From positions 19,823,856 to 19,887,855 of the forward strand of contig ML681971.1 of the NCBI GenBank assembly GCA_007922195.1: a stretch of 64,000 nt of DNA, given 5' to 3'. The notes below the pieces were generated by a model. That model saw only the letters and a list, made by a program, of their open reading frames with translations, was not told the DNA's origin and did not search any database. Position 1 is the stretch's first letter; every line of letters starts with the position of its first letter. The translations under genes and the position numbers were made by a program. The DNA comes from Podocnemis expansa (taxonomy: Eukaryota > Chordata > Testudines > Podocnemididae). Positions 46,526 to 58,439 of this stretch are shown here, one piece after another.

Positions 46526-49500
46526 AATAATGAGTCTTCATTGGTATAAAACACTCCACCTCACGTTTGTGAGGAAAAACGCAGCCATTTTAGAAATTCC
46601 TCCCCAGGAAAACAAAACCATGACAGCCAGTTTGTATTTTTAAGATGCGCAGTGAGAAATCTATGATAGATTACTTGATAAAAAGTACTTTTGATTGTTA
46701 AAAAAAATAAAATAAAATAAAAACACTTTTAGTCAAACTATGATACTAACATATACCAAGGTCATGCCAGATGCAAGTCCAGGGATCAGAAAAGCTGAGA
46801 TTTAATTCAGTTCACTCTCATCCTTGTCAGGTTAGGCCCAAAGTAACTTGGCCAAAAAGTCCAACTGTTCATCCTGCAACATCAAGCTCTTTGTTTCTAT
46901 GGTAACTCGCCATAAGATGGTAAAACATGATAACGTGCAACTGACTGATGCACCATGACATGCATCTAATGAGAGATTCATGGGAAATCTGGGTAACAGG
47001 TCTTCCTAGGATGTGAACGTTCAATTATGTCAACTTCCAAAACTTTGAAAGGTTTCTATAACAGGACTGGTGCCTTTCAGGGACCCCTAAGAGCAGAAGC
47101 AGCCACCTTTACAGCTGTAAACTGACTAGAAGGTAACTTTTTGTTTATGGGGATATACAAGAACATGTGCATCTAGTTAGCTAGCTAGCTATCTAAAACC
47201 ATTCAGTAAAAAGATCTTTGGAAACGATCTAAACCTTTCTACTAACAAAAGAAAACAGGGGCTTATCCAAAGCCTGTTTTAGTCAGTGGAAATCTTCCTA
47301 TTTCCATCAACGGTCTCAGGATCAACCCACAATAATCATCTACTCTGCTTTTATGAAGGGATATTATGTATGGAAAAGATGAAAAGAAATGAAGAAACTT
47401 TAAATCAGCAATTGTGCAGTCCAATGAAGTGAGGCACTGAATCCCCTCCCCTGGGTCAAAGGACTGCACATTTTGGAGAAGGGGCCATTTAATTGATGCG
47501 GTCGAAGGGAAAATGCCAATTAGTCTAGCTTCTGCAACTAATTTATATGAAGTGGCTACAATGGTTATGAAGTAGCCAGCCTGGTGTATGTTATACAAAC
47601 TTGGGGCTGCTTCAAAAGTCCACCAAAATCAATGAAAATATTCCCATTGACTTTGTGGGCTTTACATCACTAAGAAGGAAGATTGAATAAGCCTATACCC
47701 ATTTTGCACAGAGGACAGTTAAAGAAAATGGAAGACAACACATTTAAAAACTGATTCAAAAAACACTTTCAATACACAATAAACCTATGGAAATCACTTC
47801 CACTAGATAACACTGAGACCAAGAGTAGTATTTTTAGAAAACAGAACAGACACTTGTATAAATAATCAGAGCAGCCATCATTATTCTAGGAAAGATTATT
47901 TTTAAAAAGTATCCCAAAACTTTTCACTACGGTGGGGTTTTTTGCACCTCTTGGGACCCAGTATTGGGTTGTGGCACCACCTTCTGCTGTCACCAGAAGA
48001 CTGGAATCCAGTGCTTAAAGATGTAATTGTTGGGTCGTAGGCATAAATGATTTTTTTTCAACTGAGTCCCGAGAAAAAAAGTTTGAAAACCACTGATTGA
48101 AAGCATCACATATGAGTCATTAGTGGGCCAGTCTTATCTAGTATAGTAATTCCTATTTTTGTCAGCTGATAGCCTAGAGCAGCGGGTGGAGTAAAAGTAT
48201 GGGGAGGAAGAAAGAATGAGGACAGAAACTTGCAACTCTTGAGCAACACTTTCACATAGGCCAGTCCCACTGACTCCAGCTACAGCTGTGAGAGTGAACT
48301 CATCACCTCTGAAAAACGCCCCAAATTAGTCACAGAAAAATGGTGCCACCCAAAATTAGCTAGGCCATTAGCAAATCTGGGACACAGAGCCTGGGCTAAA
48401 ATCCTGAGGAACAGATGCCGAGTGGATGTAAATCAGCATGACTCCATTGGCTTCAGGGGAGCAAAAGAGATTTACACCAGCTGAGAAGCAAGCCTAGGAC
48501 TTTCCTAGCAGTGCTCAAATTCCACCCACAAACGTGCCAGTCATGACAACCTGAGTGCGCTAACACTTCTGGTCTTGTAACAGCAGGTGACTCGCCAAGC
48601 ATCTTATTGACACCAGCTAGGAAGTGTCAAGCCTGGAGACAGAGTGCAGTGTCTGTGCAGATAACACTTCTGAATGGTGAAAACTCAATCAGTACCAAAC
48701 AGCATAGTGGAAAAAATTGTATCAGGTGTTTTATTTTGGTTGCTTTTTCCACCCAAAAAATACAAGATATTAAAAATGCCTTCAACCTTTTGGAGATTAG
48801 GTAAAAGGTCTCATGGTCTGCCTTCTGATATGCCGTGCAACTTGTTGCAAATCTCAGAAAATTTGCCAAAATGCATGAACACAATGGCTGATATTCCAAG
48901 ATAAGCAGCAGTCTCTGCTCCATCTCAGAGCCTGGAGTAGCATGTTCTCTTCTCCTCTGAGGCTCTGCCTAAGAAAGCCAGAGGTGAGGTTTCCGGATGT
49001 ACGTGACCTAGCTTTGAGCGGGCTAGCTGACTAAGCATAACGGATTACTCTGGATAACCCACGCTGGTGTTTGTGTGACTACAGCTGTACAGCTAGGTTT
49101 AGAGAGTGGCATCTACCAAAGGTAGCAGAGAGATGTTTAATGGAGCTGGGAATCGCGCCTCCCAACTGCAATGTAGAGGTAGCCTGATCACCAATGACCA
49201 AAGTTTCTATTGGCATAAATGGGTCAAATTCCATTCAAATCAACGGAGCTGCCTTCATATATGGTAGCAGAGACTTTGGTTCAGGGACTGGAATGCTGTT
49301 TGGCTATTGTGTGGTCACTTTATGGTGCTCCAGCTCCTTATATCTTCCTGCAAACATTGTCAGCACAGAGAAATGCCAGACAAAATCTGGATTTAGAGGT
49401 TAAAATCCTGCTCTCATTACAATTGCTAGCAAAACTCCCACTGACTTCAGCAGAACCAGGATTTTACCCCTGATATTGGCAATTTTTCTATCTTAAAAGA

Positions 49501-49550
49501 ATCACTGTGACTAAGCCAATCTAATATAGCAAAATTTCAAACCAGATATT
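46526..49550. other. Long non-coding stretch
   Basis: No gene was recognised. Short phrases such as CCATTGACTTTGTGGGC (47,645) and TCCATTGGCTTCAGGGGAGC (48,444) are the common amniote 'attgacttcaatgggagtt' repeat scrap. Frames at 47,263-47,598 and 48,607-48,923 have no domain. Confidence 0.4.
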
Positions 49551-50090
49551 GCTTAATACAGTGGCTCCCAACCTGTGGCCTGGGAGCCAAGGGCCCATGA
49601 GGCGCTTTAAAAGTGGCCTGTGGCTCCTCTTCTGCTGGCTTCAGAAGGAAAGCACTGCCTAAGGTCGCAAGCAGAGTATTTTTCCATGGAGCTAAAAGAC
49701 TAGTGCAGGCTCCTTGCTACAGCTAAGAAAATGGGAGATCAGAGCTCCAGCAGACAGCAAAGCCCTCTGCCAGCTCCAGCAGAGAGCAAAGCGCTCTGCC
49801 TCCATGCCTAGGTGCTGGGTCCCTGCTGGAGCCAGAAGGAGGGGAGCACTGATCTCCCATACCCCCAGCTGCAGAAGACAGCCACTGCTTAGGGGCCTAC
49901 ATGGAGCACACAAGGCTACTGGACATGTTCAGTTTCCCTGCTGCAGCCAGCAAGATGAGCGATCAGCAAGGAGAAAACCTCTGCTTGGCTGCTGTGGAAG
50001 CCTGCTGGTGGAGACTGGTGGCCCTTCAGGTTTGTAAAAATGTTATCTCTAGCCCTCAAGCCAAAAAGGTTGGGAACAACTGGCTTACGG
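49551..50090. mobile_element. Non-autonomous hAT-type element (GTGGCTCCCAACC ends)
   Basis: The ends CAGTGGCTCCCAACCTGT and AGGTTGGGAACAACTG (inverted) enclose 524 bp. The flanks GCTTAATA and GCTTACGG agree at only 5 of 8 positions, so the target duplication is worn. The interior includes repeated AGCTCCAGCAGACAGCAAAG-like units. The frames at 49,692-50,176 are inside it and are not genes. Confidence 0.7.
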
Positions 50091-50096
50091 TAGTAT

Positions 50097-50405
50097 ATTA
50101 TGAATTTATATTAGGGGTCTGTTACGGGAGTGGGAGGGATATTCTGTGGCCTGCGTTGTGCAGGAGGTCAGACTAGATCAGGGGTCTCAAACATGCAGCC
50201 CATGGCCACATGTGGCCCCTAAAGCTATTTCCTGTGGCCCACAAATGACACTATTGTTACTGATATTTGCAATAGCATTGTATGAGAAGGTTTCAGCGGT
50301 GCGGCCCTTGGGCTAATGTACTAGTCTTCATGTGGCCATCGTGGTAATTTGGGTTTGAGACCCCTGGACTAGATGATCATAATGGTCCCTTCTGACCTTA
50401 TAGTC
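50097..50405 (+). mobile_element. CR1 LINE 3' end, interrupted by a hAT element
   Basis: The left part ends GCAGGAGGTCAGACTAGAT and the right part resumes GATCATAATGGTCCCTTCTG-ACCTTATAGTCTAAG. Together they are a normal CR1 3' end split at 50,179-50,366. Confidence 0.85.
50171..50374. mobile_element. Non-autonomous hAT (CAGGGGTCTCAAAC family), copy 3
   Basis: A 188-bp element (50,179-50,366) with ends CAGGGGTCTCAAAC and GTTTGAGACCCCTG lies inside CR1, with a perfect GACTAGAT duplicated at 50,171-50,178 and 50,367-50,374. Confidence 0.95.
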
Positions 50406-50636
50406 TAAGAGCCTGAGACATACACACTGACCTGGTTGCAGAATACCAGCCTCTGCATTGCAATGTTGTGGCTCACATCCACAGTACAAGCCAGAGAGTG
50501 AACAGAATTCTTTCCCAACAATCACTGGTGTCAAAACAAAAGGGAAACACCAAATCCAGTTACAGTAACCTGCCTCAACAATTTAGTCACAATGGGTGAG
50601 GACTTTTCCTTCTTCTTCCCTTAGCATTATTGGCTA

Positions 50637-50828
50637 TTATTTCTATTTTCATTCCATTGTGTAAGTTCACCATCTTCGAAGCATCTGACAAAGTGGGATT
50701 TTCTCCCAAGAAAGCCCATGCGAAAAATAAAGCTGTTAGTCTTTAAGTGCCACATGACTCCTTGTTTTTGTTTTTGTTTTTTTGCTGGACTAGACTAACA
50801 TGGCTATCCCTTTGGAAATTTATTTCTA
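50637..50828 (+). mobile_element. 5'-truncated PLE tail with 9-bp TSD
   Basis: One sense tail runs from TTTTCATTCCATTGTGTAAG to GGCTATCCCTTTGGAAA. TTATTTCTA flanks it at 50,637-50,645 and 50,820-50,828. A TTTTTG tract interrupts the segment after CTTG. The core reads CTGACAA. Confidence 0.88.
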
Positions 50829-51941
50829 CTGTACTTACTGTTCTTTTTATAGCACAGTTGAATACACATCACGGTGCAACCTGCAGTTTTTTGCTCTGTT
50901 CCTAGTATTAAATGAAGGTGACATAACTTAAAGGATTTATCCCACTCTTTCCTGTGAGGCTTAAATCATTTTGCTAAGACAGGGGACAGAGAGCTGAACT
51001 TTAAAACACTCATATGGAAATGGACCCCTATGACTCCACATCAAAGTCACTGACATGCCACATGTCGGCGTCAACACAGATACACTGATTTATTTCAATG
51101 AGGCTCTGCCTTGCTGTTTCTTCCTCAGATTCTCGCTGCATTCCATTAGTGGTTGTTTGTACCAGTAAAGAACACAAATGTAAAACAGGTTCTCCTTGTT
51201 CTAGCCATTTCTCACTCCAGATGGCAAACTGACACTGTACATACGGCAGGTTTTTCAGCATGGTTGGAAAAAGATATCTCCACCCTAGAAAGTGACGGAT
51301 TGATATTGCAATGTCTGGAAATTCAGCTACTAACACTAATTCAGACTCTGTCCAGGTTCATGCAGAGTTCATTCTGGGTGATTTGGGTGCAGAACCACAT
51401 CCTAAAGATACAAATTGTGAAGCTAATACACTGGCGAGAGTCCTGTTGAAGGAAGAGAACATTGACTGAGTACAAACCGAATAATGGATTCAAGATCTGG
51501 ACTCAATTTGCTCCCGAGTACAGAATCAGCCATAGAGTCGCACTTCATAGCAGGTATTTTTCTATAAGGAATGTGGAAGAAAACCACTGAAAATAATTAT
51601 ATACCTGCATTATGTTGTAGTCACTTACAGTTACTCAGATTTTTGTTAACTGAGACAGTTATCCAATAAACATACTTCATGGATTTTCAGAAGACTGAGT
51701 GATGCCACTATATTTAAAGATGTTGCAAAGTCCTGAAAAGATCCGTTTCAACAAATAAATTATATAGAGCTTTACTGCAGCTCCCAAATCATCTGTCCCA
51801 GCTTCTACTCAAGATCCCATCATATAGTAAATTTTGGCCAGTTACATTTAGGGATAGTCTTTGCCACCATTAGACTGACCTTCCTGATCAGGTCTCTGAA
51901 GACCCGCTCAGTCAACTGGTGATGGCTACCCCAGCAAATGG
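50829..51941. other. Unique non-coding stretch
   Basis: The overlapping frames at 51,028-51,336 (-) and 51,153-51,449 (+) lack motifs. Confidence 0.4.
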
Positions 51942-52483
51942 AGTAATGCCAGGGGTTAAAGTAAACTGAAATGTGGTGGAACGCCATTCCACAGCCCACT
52001 ATTTTAGGGGCTCAGTGTTCAAGGGCCCCTAAAAATAGAAAATGGAGCTGGTACGCTGCGTTCTGGAGCCCACCAATTAGAAATAGTGGGACCCGGAAGG
52101 CAACATTCCAGTTACATGTTCTATTTTTAGGGGCCCAAATGCTGGGCCCTCAAAAATAGCAGGCCCTGGAGCATTCAGCCAGCCAGGGGCAGGGGCCAGG
52201 GGCATTGCGGGGGGCTCAAGTCCCACCCCAATCCCCTCCCCTTCCATGCCTTGCCCCAACCTGGCGCCTGCAGCCTCCTCCCCAGCCACGCCGCCACCCT
52301 GACTCGGGGCCTACTACCCCCACCTCCCCAGCTGCACTGCTGCCAGTAAGTGTGGGGGTGGATACTGGGGGCAAGGGGTGGGGTCCTGGCATGTGGGGGG
52401 GAGGAGCTGGGGTCCGAGCGAGGCCCACCTGCACAGAAGCATTCCAGGGCCCCCCAAATTATACTTTAACCCCTGAGTAGCAC
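51942..52483. mobile_element. GC-rich hAT-like non-autonomous element
   Basis: The ends CAGGGGTTAAAGTA and TACTTTAACCCCTG are perfect 14-bp inverted repeats at 51,950 and 52,475. The flanks AGTAATGC and AGTAGCAC agree at 5 of 8. The right half (52,140-52,470) is strongly GC-rich. It contains repeated CTATTTTTAGGGGC-type blocks on the left and no coding domain. Frames on both strands here reflect GC bias. Confidence 0.75.
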
Positions 52484-52544
52484 TGAGTCAAAGGGAGGGA
52501 CTCAGTGCATTGGACATGCTGAGTGGAGAGGAGTTGAAGGCAGG

Positions 52545-52695
52545 TATGTTCCAAAAGGGCAGCCGTGTTAGTCTAGTTCAGCAAAACAAAGAAGGAGTCC
52601 TATGGAACTTTTAAAGACTAACACATTTATTTATCGCATGATCTTCTGTGGGAGAAAATCCCACTTTGTTGGATGCTTTGAAAATGAGGAACAGA
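52545..52695 (-). mobile_element. PLE tail, antisense, 5'-truncated
   Basis: The full outer terminus GTTCCAAAAGGGCAGCCGTG runs through CTTTTAAAGACTAACACATT to GATGCTTTGAAAATGAGG. GCAGGT at 52,540 and 52,699 may be a worn duplication. The core is destroyed. Confidence 0.82.
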
Positions 52696-53155
52696 TATGC
52701 AGGTTCTTTTAAGAGTAGATCTGCCCTTAGATGTAAATAGCCCAGCTGGGATATACCCAATTAATATGTCAGTACTTTGCTTTAGTACTGTCAGATGAAT
52801 CCTGGCTCCACTGAACTCATGAGATGTTTTGTCATTAATGTCTATAAAGTCAGGATTTCATTCATAGTTTTGGTGTTTGATTTCAGAGTTCTTGTTATCA
52901 CAGCTCACAGTCAGCAGATTTACTGATTTATACAGTCAACAGATTTATTCATATATGCACAGATCTCACTGATTTTTGCAAAATTTTCCAATAATTATTA
53001 TTTTTATTTGTATTCCCTTAGCCCTGGAGGCCTCATCCATACCAGGGACCCATTGGACCAGTTGCTGTAAATCCTGCATAGAACAAGGTAGTACCTACCT
53101 TGAAGTGGTGGTTACAGTCTATGCAGATGGAACAAACAAAGATTAGGGGACAGCA
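52696..53155. other. Unique non-coding stretch
   Basis: Nothing recognisable. Confidence 0.4.
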
Positions 53156-53157
53156 GG

Positions 53158-53295
53158 TATTTTTATCCTCATTTTAGAAGTGGGGAACCAAGACATAGGA
53201 GATTGAGGGACTCATCCCTAGTCAAATGGAAGCTTGTGGCAGAGTCAAAATTAAACCCACATTTCCATAGTTCCAACATTCTACCTCAACTCCAA
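53158..53295 (-). repeat. MIR/L2-type repeat, antisense
   Basis: TTATCCTCATTTTAGAAGTG, then GGGAACCAAGACATAGGAGA and AAGCTTGTGGCAGAGTCAAA follow the antisense MIR/L2 order. Confidence 0.6.
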
Positions 53296-53638
53296 ATCCA
53301 TCCTTCCTCCCTTGCTGTTTTGATTCTTTGACCTTTGTGCCGCAATTAAGTATGCTATACAGTTTGCTATGCTGCATCTGTTATGCTCATTGACTAATTC
53401 ACAGCTTTCATAAATCTGTATATATCACGACCATATGGTTAGGCAAACATTATGTCTCCTCCTCAGCTGGTTCAGGTGAAATTAAACAATATCCAAGCCA
53501 TTTCTGCAGGAAAATGGAGAAAAATAAATACAGAACCTGCTTACCACTGAGCTTGCTGTTCTCTTTCACAGAGGCTGATGTACTGCTTCAATTACTGTGA
53601 GCAATGTGGAGTGGACAGAGAAAGCCAACTGCTGAGGC

Positions 53639-54087
53639 TTCCCTAACCTAGCAAAAAAAACCAAGGAGTCATGTGGCACTTTAAGACTAACAGATTTATT
53701 TTTCACATGAGCTTTGGAGGGAGAAAATCCCACTTTGTCAGATGCTTTGAAGATGGGTGAACTTACAGAATGGAATGAAAATAAATGCAGGGGGGTGTAA
53801 AACATAGGATCAGGTCATACAGTAACAGCAAATCAAAGTAATTTGCTATTACTGTATGACCTGATCCTATGTTTTACACCCCTTTCAATTATTTTCATTC
53901 CATTCTGTAAGTTCACCCATCTTTGAAGAATCTGACAAAGTGGGATTTTCTCCTATGACAGGTCATGTGAAAAATAAATCTGTTAGTCTTAAAGTGCTAC
54001 ACGACTACTTGCTTTTTTTTTGTATTTTTTTTTTTTTTGCTCGACTAGACTAACACGGCTATCCCTTTGGAAATTCCCTAACCTAGC
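53639..54087 (+). mobile_element. Fold-back PLE insertion with 14-bp TSD
   Basis: The left antisense arm starts at an A-run then CCAAGGAGTC. The right sense arm ends GGCTATCCCTTTGGAAA. The centre is near 53,840, with AATCAAAGTAATTTGCTATT. TTCCCTAACCTAGC is duplicated exactly at 53,639-53,652 and 54,074-54,087. Both arms carry CTGACAA. The minus-strand frame at 53,566-53,805 begins in this tail and is an artefact. Confidence 0.94.
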
Positions 54088-54639
54088 CTTTACAATTACA
54101 CCTACTGTTTGTCCACACCTACAGTCCAGATCCTGCAAGCTGCCCCATGTACACAAATCCATGCATGAGCACAAATTCGTACTGGAGCCAACTGGGCTTC
54201 AGCTTGCTACCTTTGTTTTTGCAAACAAAGACATCTGGATGGCTAATAATGATAATGGTGGGAAGGTGCCTAGACCTTTCCACGTCAAAGCATTTTGCTG
54301 ATTGAACATTTGACTCAATATACTGTTCTTGTGTAATGAGATTCTGATGAGCTTACGCATCTTGGATGCTACCCTTACACCTCAGGTGGTCCCATTGCAG
54401 CCAGTCAGAGTTACTGAAGGAGTGAGATATTATCCAGCATCAGTAAATATATCTCAGTGTCAACTTGACTATTAGGATTTTAGTTGTGCTCTGGAGCTTC
54501 CCCATAACATACTCTTTGAAGTAAACCAGGAGACTACCAACTCCCCAGATCATGAAGATTGAACATTACTGAATTACACATGGTGGCCCCTGTGAACACA
54601 TAAATTAATCCATGAACAAAGTTCTGCAAAGAACTGATT
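54088..54639. other. Unique non-coding stretch
   Basis: Nothing recognisable. Confidence 0.4.
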
Positions 54640-54945
54640 TTTAACAAAAAGAATATATATATAGATGTAAGTCTACCCCCAAAAAATTCAGCATTCCAGA
54701 AAAAAAATTAATAAAATTTAAATGAAATGAAAAAAGCAAAACACCATTTTGAATCAAAGGCAAAACATTTCATTTCACAAATGCCAAAATAAAATGTTCG
54801 GCCTTTCTCAGAATTTTCATTCTTTTGTTTTCGACCAAACCATTTGATGACTTTAACACAAAAGTAGCAAAAAATTTCAGTTGACTTGGATCTGCATTAT
54901 TTGATGACAAAGAGTTTTGACTGAAATATTTCACCCAGCTCTAGT
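54640..54945. repeat. AT-rich dispersed repeat (family C)
   Basis: GAAAAAAGCAAAACACCATT, AAACATTTCATTTCACAAAT and the right end ATTTCACCCAGCTCTAGTCC. The end motif CAGCTC mirrors the AGCTGGTT left end of the 43.8 kb copy. Confidence 0.55.
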
Positions 54946-55660
54946 CCTGAATGGTGCCAGATGGACAGCTCTGGAGAATGAGCCCTAATAAAAGCAAAAG
55001 GAAGGAAAAGTGACGTAAAACCAAAGCAGGATTAGGGTCTCAGTAAGCAAGAAGGCTGATGGCAACAACTGATTTCTGTGGAAACACCAGTGCTCAGAAG
55101 ATTCTTTATTCACGAGAAAGCAGCACAGGGACTAGGGGGAGAAGGCATTGAGGAATTGCCAAAGAGGGATCCCTCTGGTGGTAGGAGGATGATGAGCACA
55201 TTAATCCTGATTTTCTTGAGCTCTCATGATTCGAACAAGACCAAGGGGACTCGAGAAACAACAGAGGCACTAAATCAATGCAGTGAAAGAGATAAACTGT
55301 TGTCTATCCCTGACCTTTGCCCAATAGAGCAGAATAAGAGGAAGGAATTAAGCAGGATTAAAAGTGATTTTTTATAGGACAAAATTGTTGAGGCAGCCTG
55401 CTAGCTTGCTAAGCCAAAGATCTTGTAGGGAGGGATGAGATTTATAAATAGGTAAAATGGGCACATGCAGCCTTCTAGGCCAAGCAGTGGATAGATCTAC
55501 AGCCTCCTGTGTCAACAGAAAGACTGTCACAGACTTCAGTGGGCTTTGGATCAGGCAGCAAAAAAGAAAAGCCTTTGAGAAAGTCCTTCAGACTCTTTGA
55601 TGAGACACGGCTAGGCTTTCATATGTTGGGTCTTTATTACTCCAGACTACAGCCAAACCA
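54946..55660. other. Unique non-coding stretch
   Basis: The 99-residue frame at 55,078-55,377 has no recognisable domain. Confidence 0.4.
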
Positions 55661-55661
55661 C

Positions 55662-55849
55662 AGTGGGTATTATCTACACAGCATAAAGAACCACAAAACC
55701 TGGGGCAGCAAATTTCAGAGCCCAAGTCTACAAACTCACATTTTCACTACAACCCTAAAAAGGCATGGAGACATTTTGGTTCAGACTGTAGCACAGGCTT
55801 CTGAGACTCATAGTCACAAGGTGTTTTTGAAAGCGTAGACATACCCAGT
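55662..55849. mobile_element. TIR element family B
   Basis: The left end GGGTATTATCTACACAGCA pairs with the inverted right end GCGTAGACATACCC, and AGT flanks both sides. The interior AAAACCTGGGGCAGCAAATT and CAGAGCCCAAGTCTAC matches the copies at 31,466 and 46,186. Confidence 0.65.
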
Positions 55850-56129
55850 CTTGATGTTTTCTATTCTTTTCATTGACTAATACCTTCCCACCCCTCCATT
55901 ATAAAGGTGTTACTGATTTGCTAGCTGTGGTGGTTCCAAAATCTTTAATCTCCTTTTAAACAGTTCCCTAGGCAGATCACCTTAAGTGTTCTTAACAGAT
56001 TTTTGGCAATGAGGCCAAGGTTCAAAGGCCAAAGCCAAACCCTGATTTGGCAAATATGCCAGGTGGTTTATAAAGCCCTGACCGAAACCTGCAGATATGA
56101 GCGTGTCCCCGTGGAAGAAACCATCTTTT

Positions 56130-56205
56130 AGCTCTGTGTCTGTATAGAACCTGATGTAATGGGGGCCTGGTTCACGACTGAAACTTAGAGACAATAGCAC
56201 AATAG
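56130..56205 (+). repeat. L2-like tail repeat scrap (family D)
   Basis: GTCTGTATAGAACCTGATGT and GGGCCTGGTTCACGACTG match the tail block of the 34,022 copy. The minus-strand 89-residue frame at 55,982-56,251 overlaps it. Confidence 0.5.
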
Positions 56206-58435
56206 ACAACATGATGGTAACAATCAGGTTTGGCATCTCAGCAATCTTCATCCTAATTCTACAATTTGACCTTCAATTTAGGTAAAATGAATAAGCGGCT
56301 TTATTATTCCCACCTCATCTTTTCCTACCAACTGTCTACATCTGGACACTGAACTTTCCCTTTCCTTCCCATGTACAGCACTTCTTTCAGATGACACAAA
56401 CCCAAGTCTGATTCCTTGTGGCATTAAAAATGACACAGAATTGTTAGTACAAGTCATGGTGTCAAAATCATCATCTTGCCCAAACTGTGGCTGAGTTAAT
56501 TACACTCATGACCCTAGATTCAGCACCATTAAGGACAGAAAGGTCCATTTCAATCATCCAGAAAATTCCCTCTGCAATCTCAGTTGAATGAAGCATTCTT
56601 TGCTTCCTGTCTGTGCAGTGCTGCAGTATACTGTTAAACAGCTGTCATAATTTATTTCCCAAAGTAGGTGCATTTCACAGTGCATTCCAGGACCATCTAG
56701 GAGGCTGAAAGGCACTAAAAATATAATGGTATGTTTGCTTCAGTTATATCAATTAACCACTAGGGTGGGATTTTCAGAAGTGGCTTAACTTTGCTCCCAC
56801 TGACTTACAGAAGGACAAAATTAGGCCACAGGTGAGTGACTTTTGTAAATCCAACCCTAGCTGTCCCTTTGTGCTGCATAGAGTTCCTAATAACATGTGG
56901 TCCCTGGTAAACAAAGGAAACTAGGCTGGAACTCAACTAGTGTGGATTCCTGTATGTTTACGTCTGTGGTGGTAGTTGTTTTCTTTAATAAATGCCTCTT
57001 GTTGAAGACAGCTTGTGATTCTATTTACTGTGACAAAACAAATGTTCTACATTAGCTTCACTTGTATATCATCACTGATGCTAGGCATTGTTTTCTCTTC
57101 ACAATCAGTGTAGCCCATTTTCTTTAATTGCTTTGTTACACATGTTAAATTAGCAAGACCGACTTAATTTACCCAAGTCCAAGATCTCTTTCATCTGCTA
57201 ATTTTGCAATCTGAATGTTACCAGATGAAAGAGATTTTGGAACTGGCACCACTCCCTGTCGCTGCAGGGCTGACTTCAAAATAAAGCAACTGAAAACTGC
57301 ATGAGACTGCCTAACATTTATGAGTGCTGACTGAAATTATAGTGTTCCCTTGTGCTTTGACACTAGTACATGTGGCAGAGAGGCTGCCATTTGTGAGTAC
57401 ACTCTGTTAATATAGTGCATTAATGGGAGTTATCTTAATTACAATATTAACGACTAAAAGGAGGTCAACTGGAACAGAAGCAAAATGAGTAACAACACTC
57501 TGAACCATATTATTGTTTGACAAAACACCATTCTTGGTATTTACCTACCCCTTTATCTTATTAGTGTATTTCTTCCTTACCATTAATGGCATCTGCTCTT
57601 GTCTGGAACTTTCCAGCCCTGGTGGGTTATAGCCATACCCCCCTTTTATGCTTCTACATCCTCAAACCACATAGGAAAAATTAACAGAGTATGAAGAGGG
57701 TTACAACGGCTAAATCATTACCTTGAAATGAACGTAGGGTTGCAAGGCCAAGCTCACTGCACATTCCAGGGGCTCCTGTCATCCGTTCATCCTCCCCACT
57801 CCTCTGTAGGCCCCCTTCCTATTCCCCTCCATTTCAGGGACTTCCTGAACCCTACTCTTACCCATCCCTTATATCACAGGTTCTGTGTGTGCCCTCAGCC
57901 TCCCTACGCCCAGGCCACGTGCCAGGGGCTCAGTGTATGCCCCTTATCCTTCTCCCAGCCTAACATGCATTTCTCTTCATTTCCCTTTTCTCCACCACAG
58001 CAGGTCTCTGAGGGCTTCCACACTCCACTTTCTGTCATATCAGGGGCTGTAAAATATTACCTGACACTCTGTTGCAGCATTCAATAATTAATGTGTTCTA
58101 TCCAAATGACAGAAAAACACATGCCATCAAATTGAGCATAGGATGCTTTGCTTGGTCAACGCTACATGGCTGTGACCAAAAGAAAAGAAATGTGACCTAG
58201 GTTGAAGGATGGACCTAAGCAAGTTCAGACTTTGGTGACATTCATGGCTAGCTGCTCAGATGGCATAAATCAGCACAGGTCTACTGAGGTGTGACAGAAG
58301 GTCCACTAGACTGCACTAACTTAACAAAGAGCAGGAGTGGAGGCTGCTCCAAGCACAGAATCTAAGCAGGGTCTCCTAATGATTCTCTCCTCTCTGCTGT
58401 GCTCAGTTCTGAGGTAGGACAGCACAGAATCTGGG
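56206..58435. other. Unique non-coding stretch
   Basis: No gene was recognised. The 119-residue frame at 57,728-58,087 crosses a C/T-rich segment and has no domain. Confidence 0.4.
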
Positions 58436-58439
58436 ACAG

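Noticed and set aside
52205..52480. GC-rich frames as a coding exon or CpG-island promoter
   Set aside because: The segment lies inside an element with perfect 14-bp inverted ends. Frames on both strands reflect base composition.
53566..53805. Minus-strand frame shared with 12,511-12,756 and 20,874-21,269 (MFYTPLHL..SFLSVSSPIF)
   Set aside because: The similar 'protein' at several sites is only the PLE non-coding tail translated by chance, not a gene family.
55982..56251. 89-residue minus-strand frame with a signal-peptide-like start
   Set aside because: It overlaps an L2-like tail repeat on the other strand, and no family was recognised.
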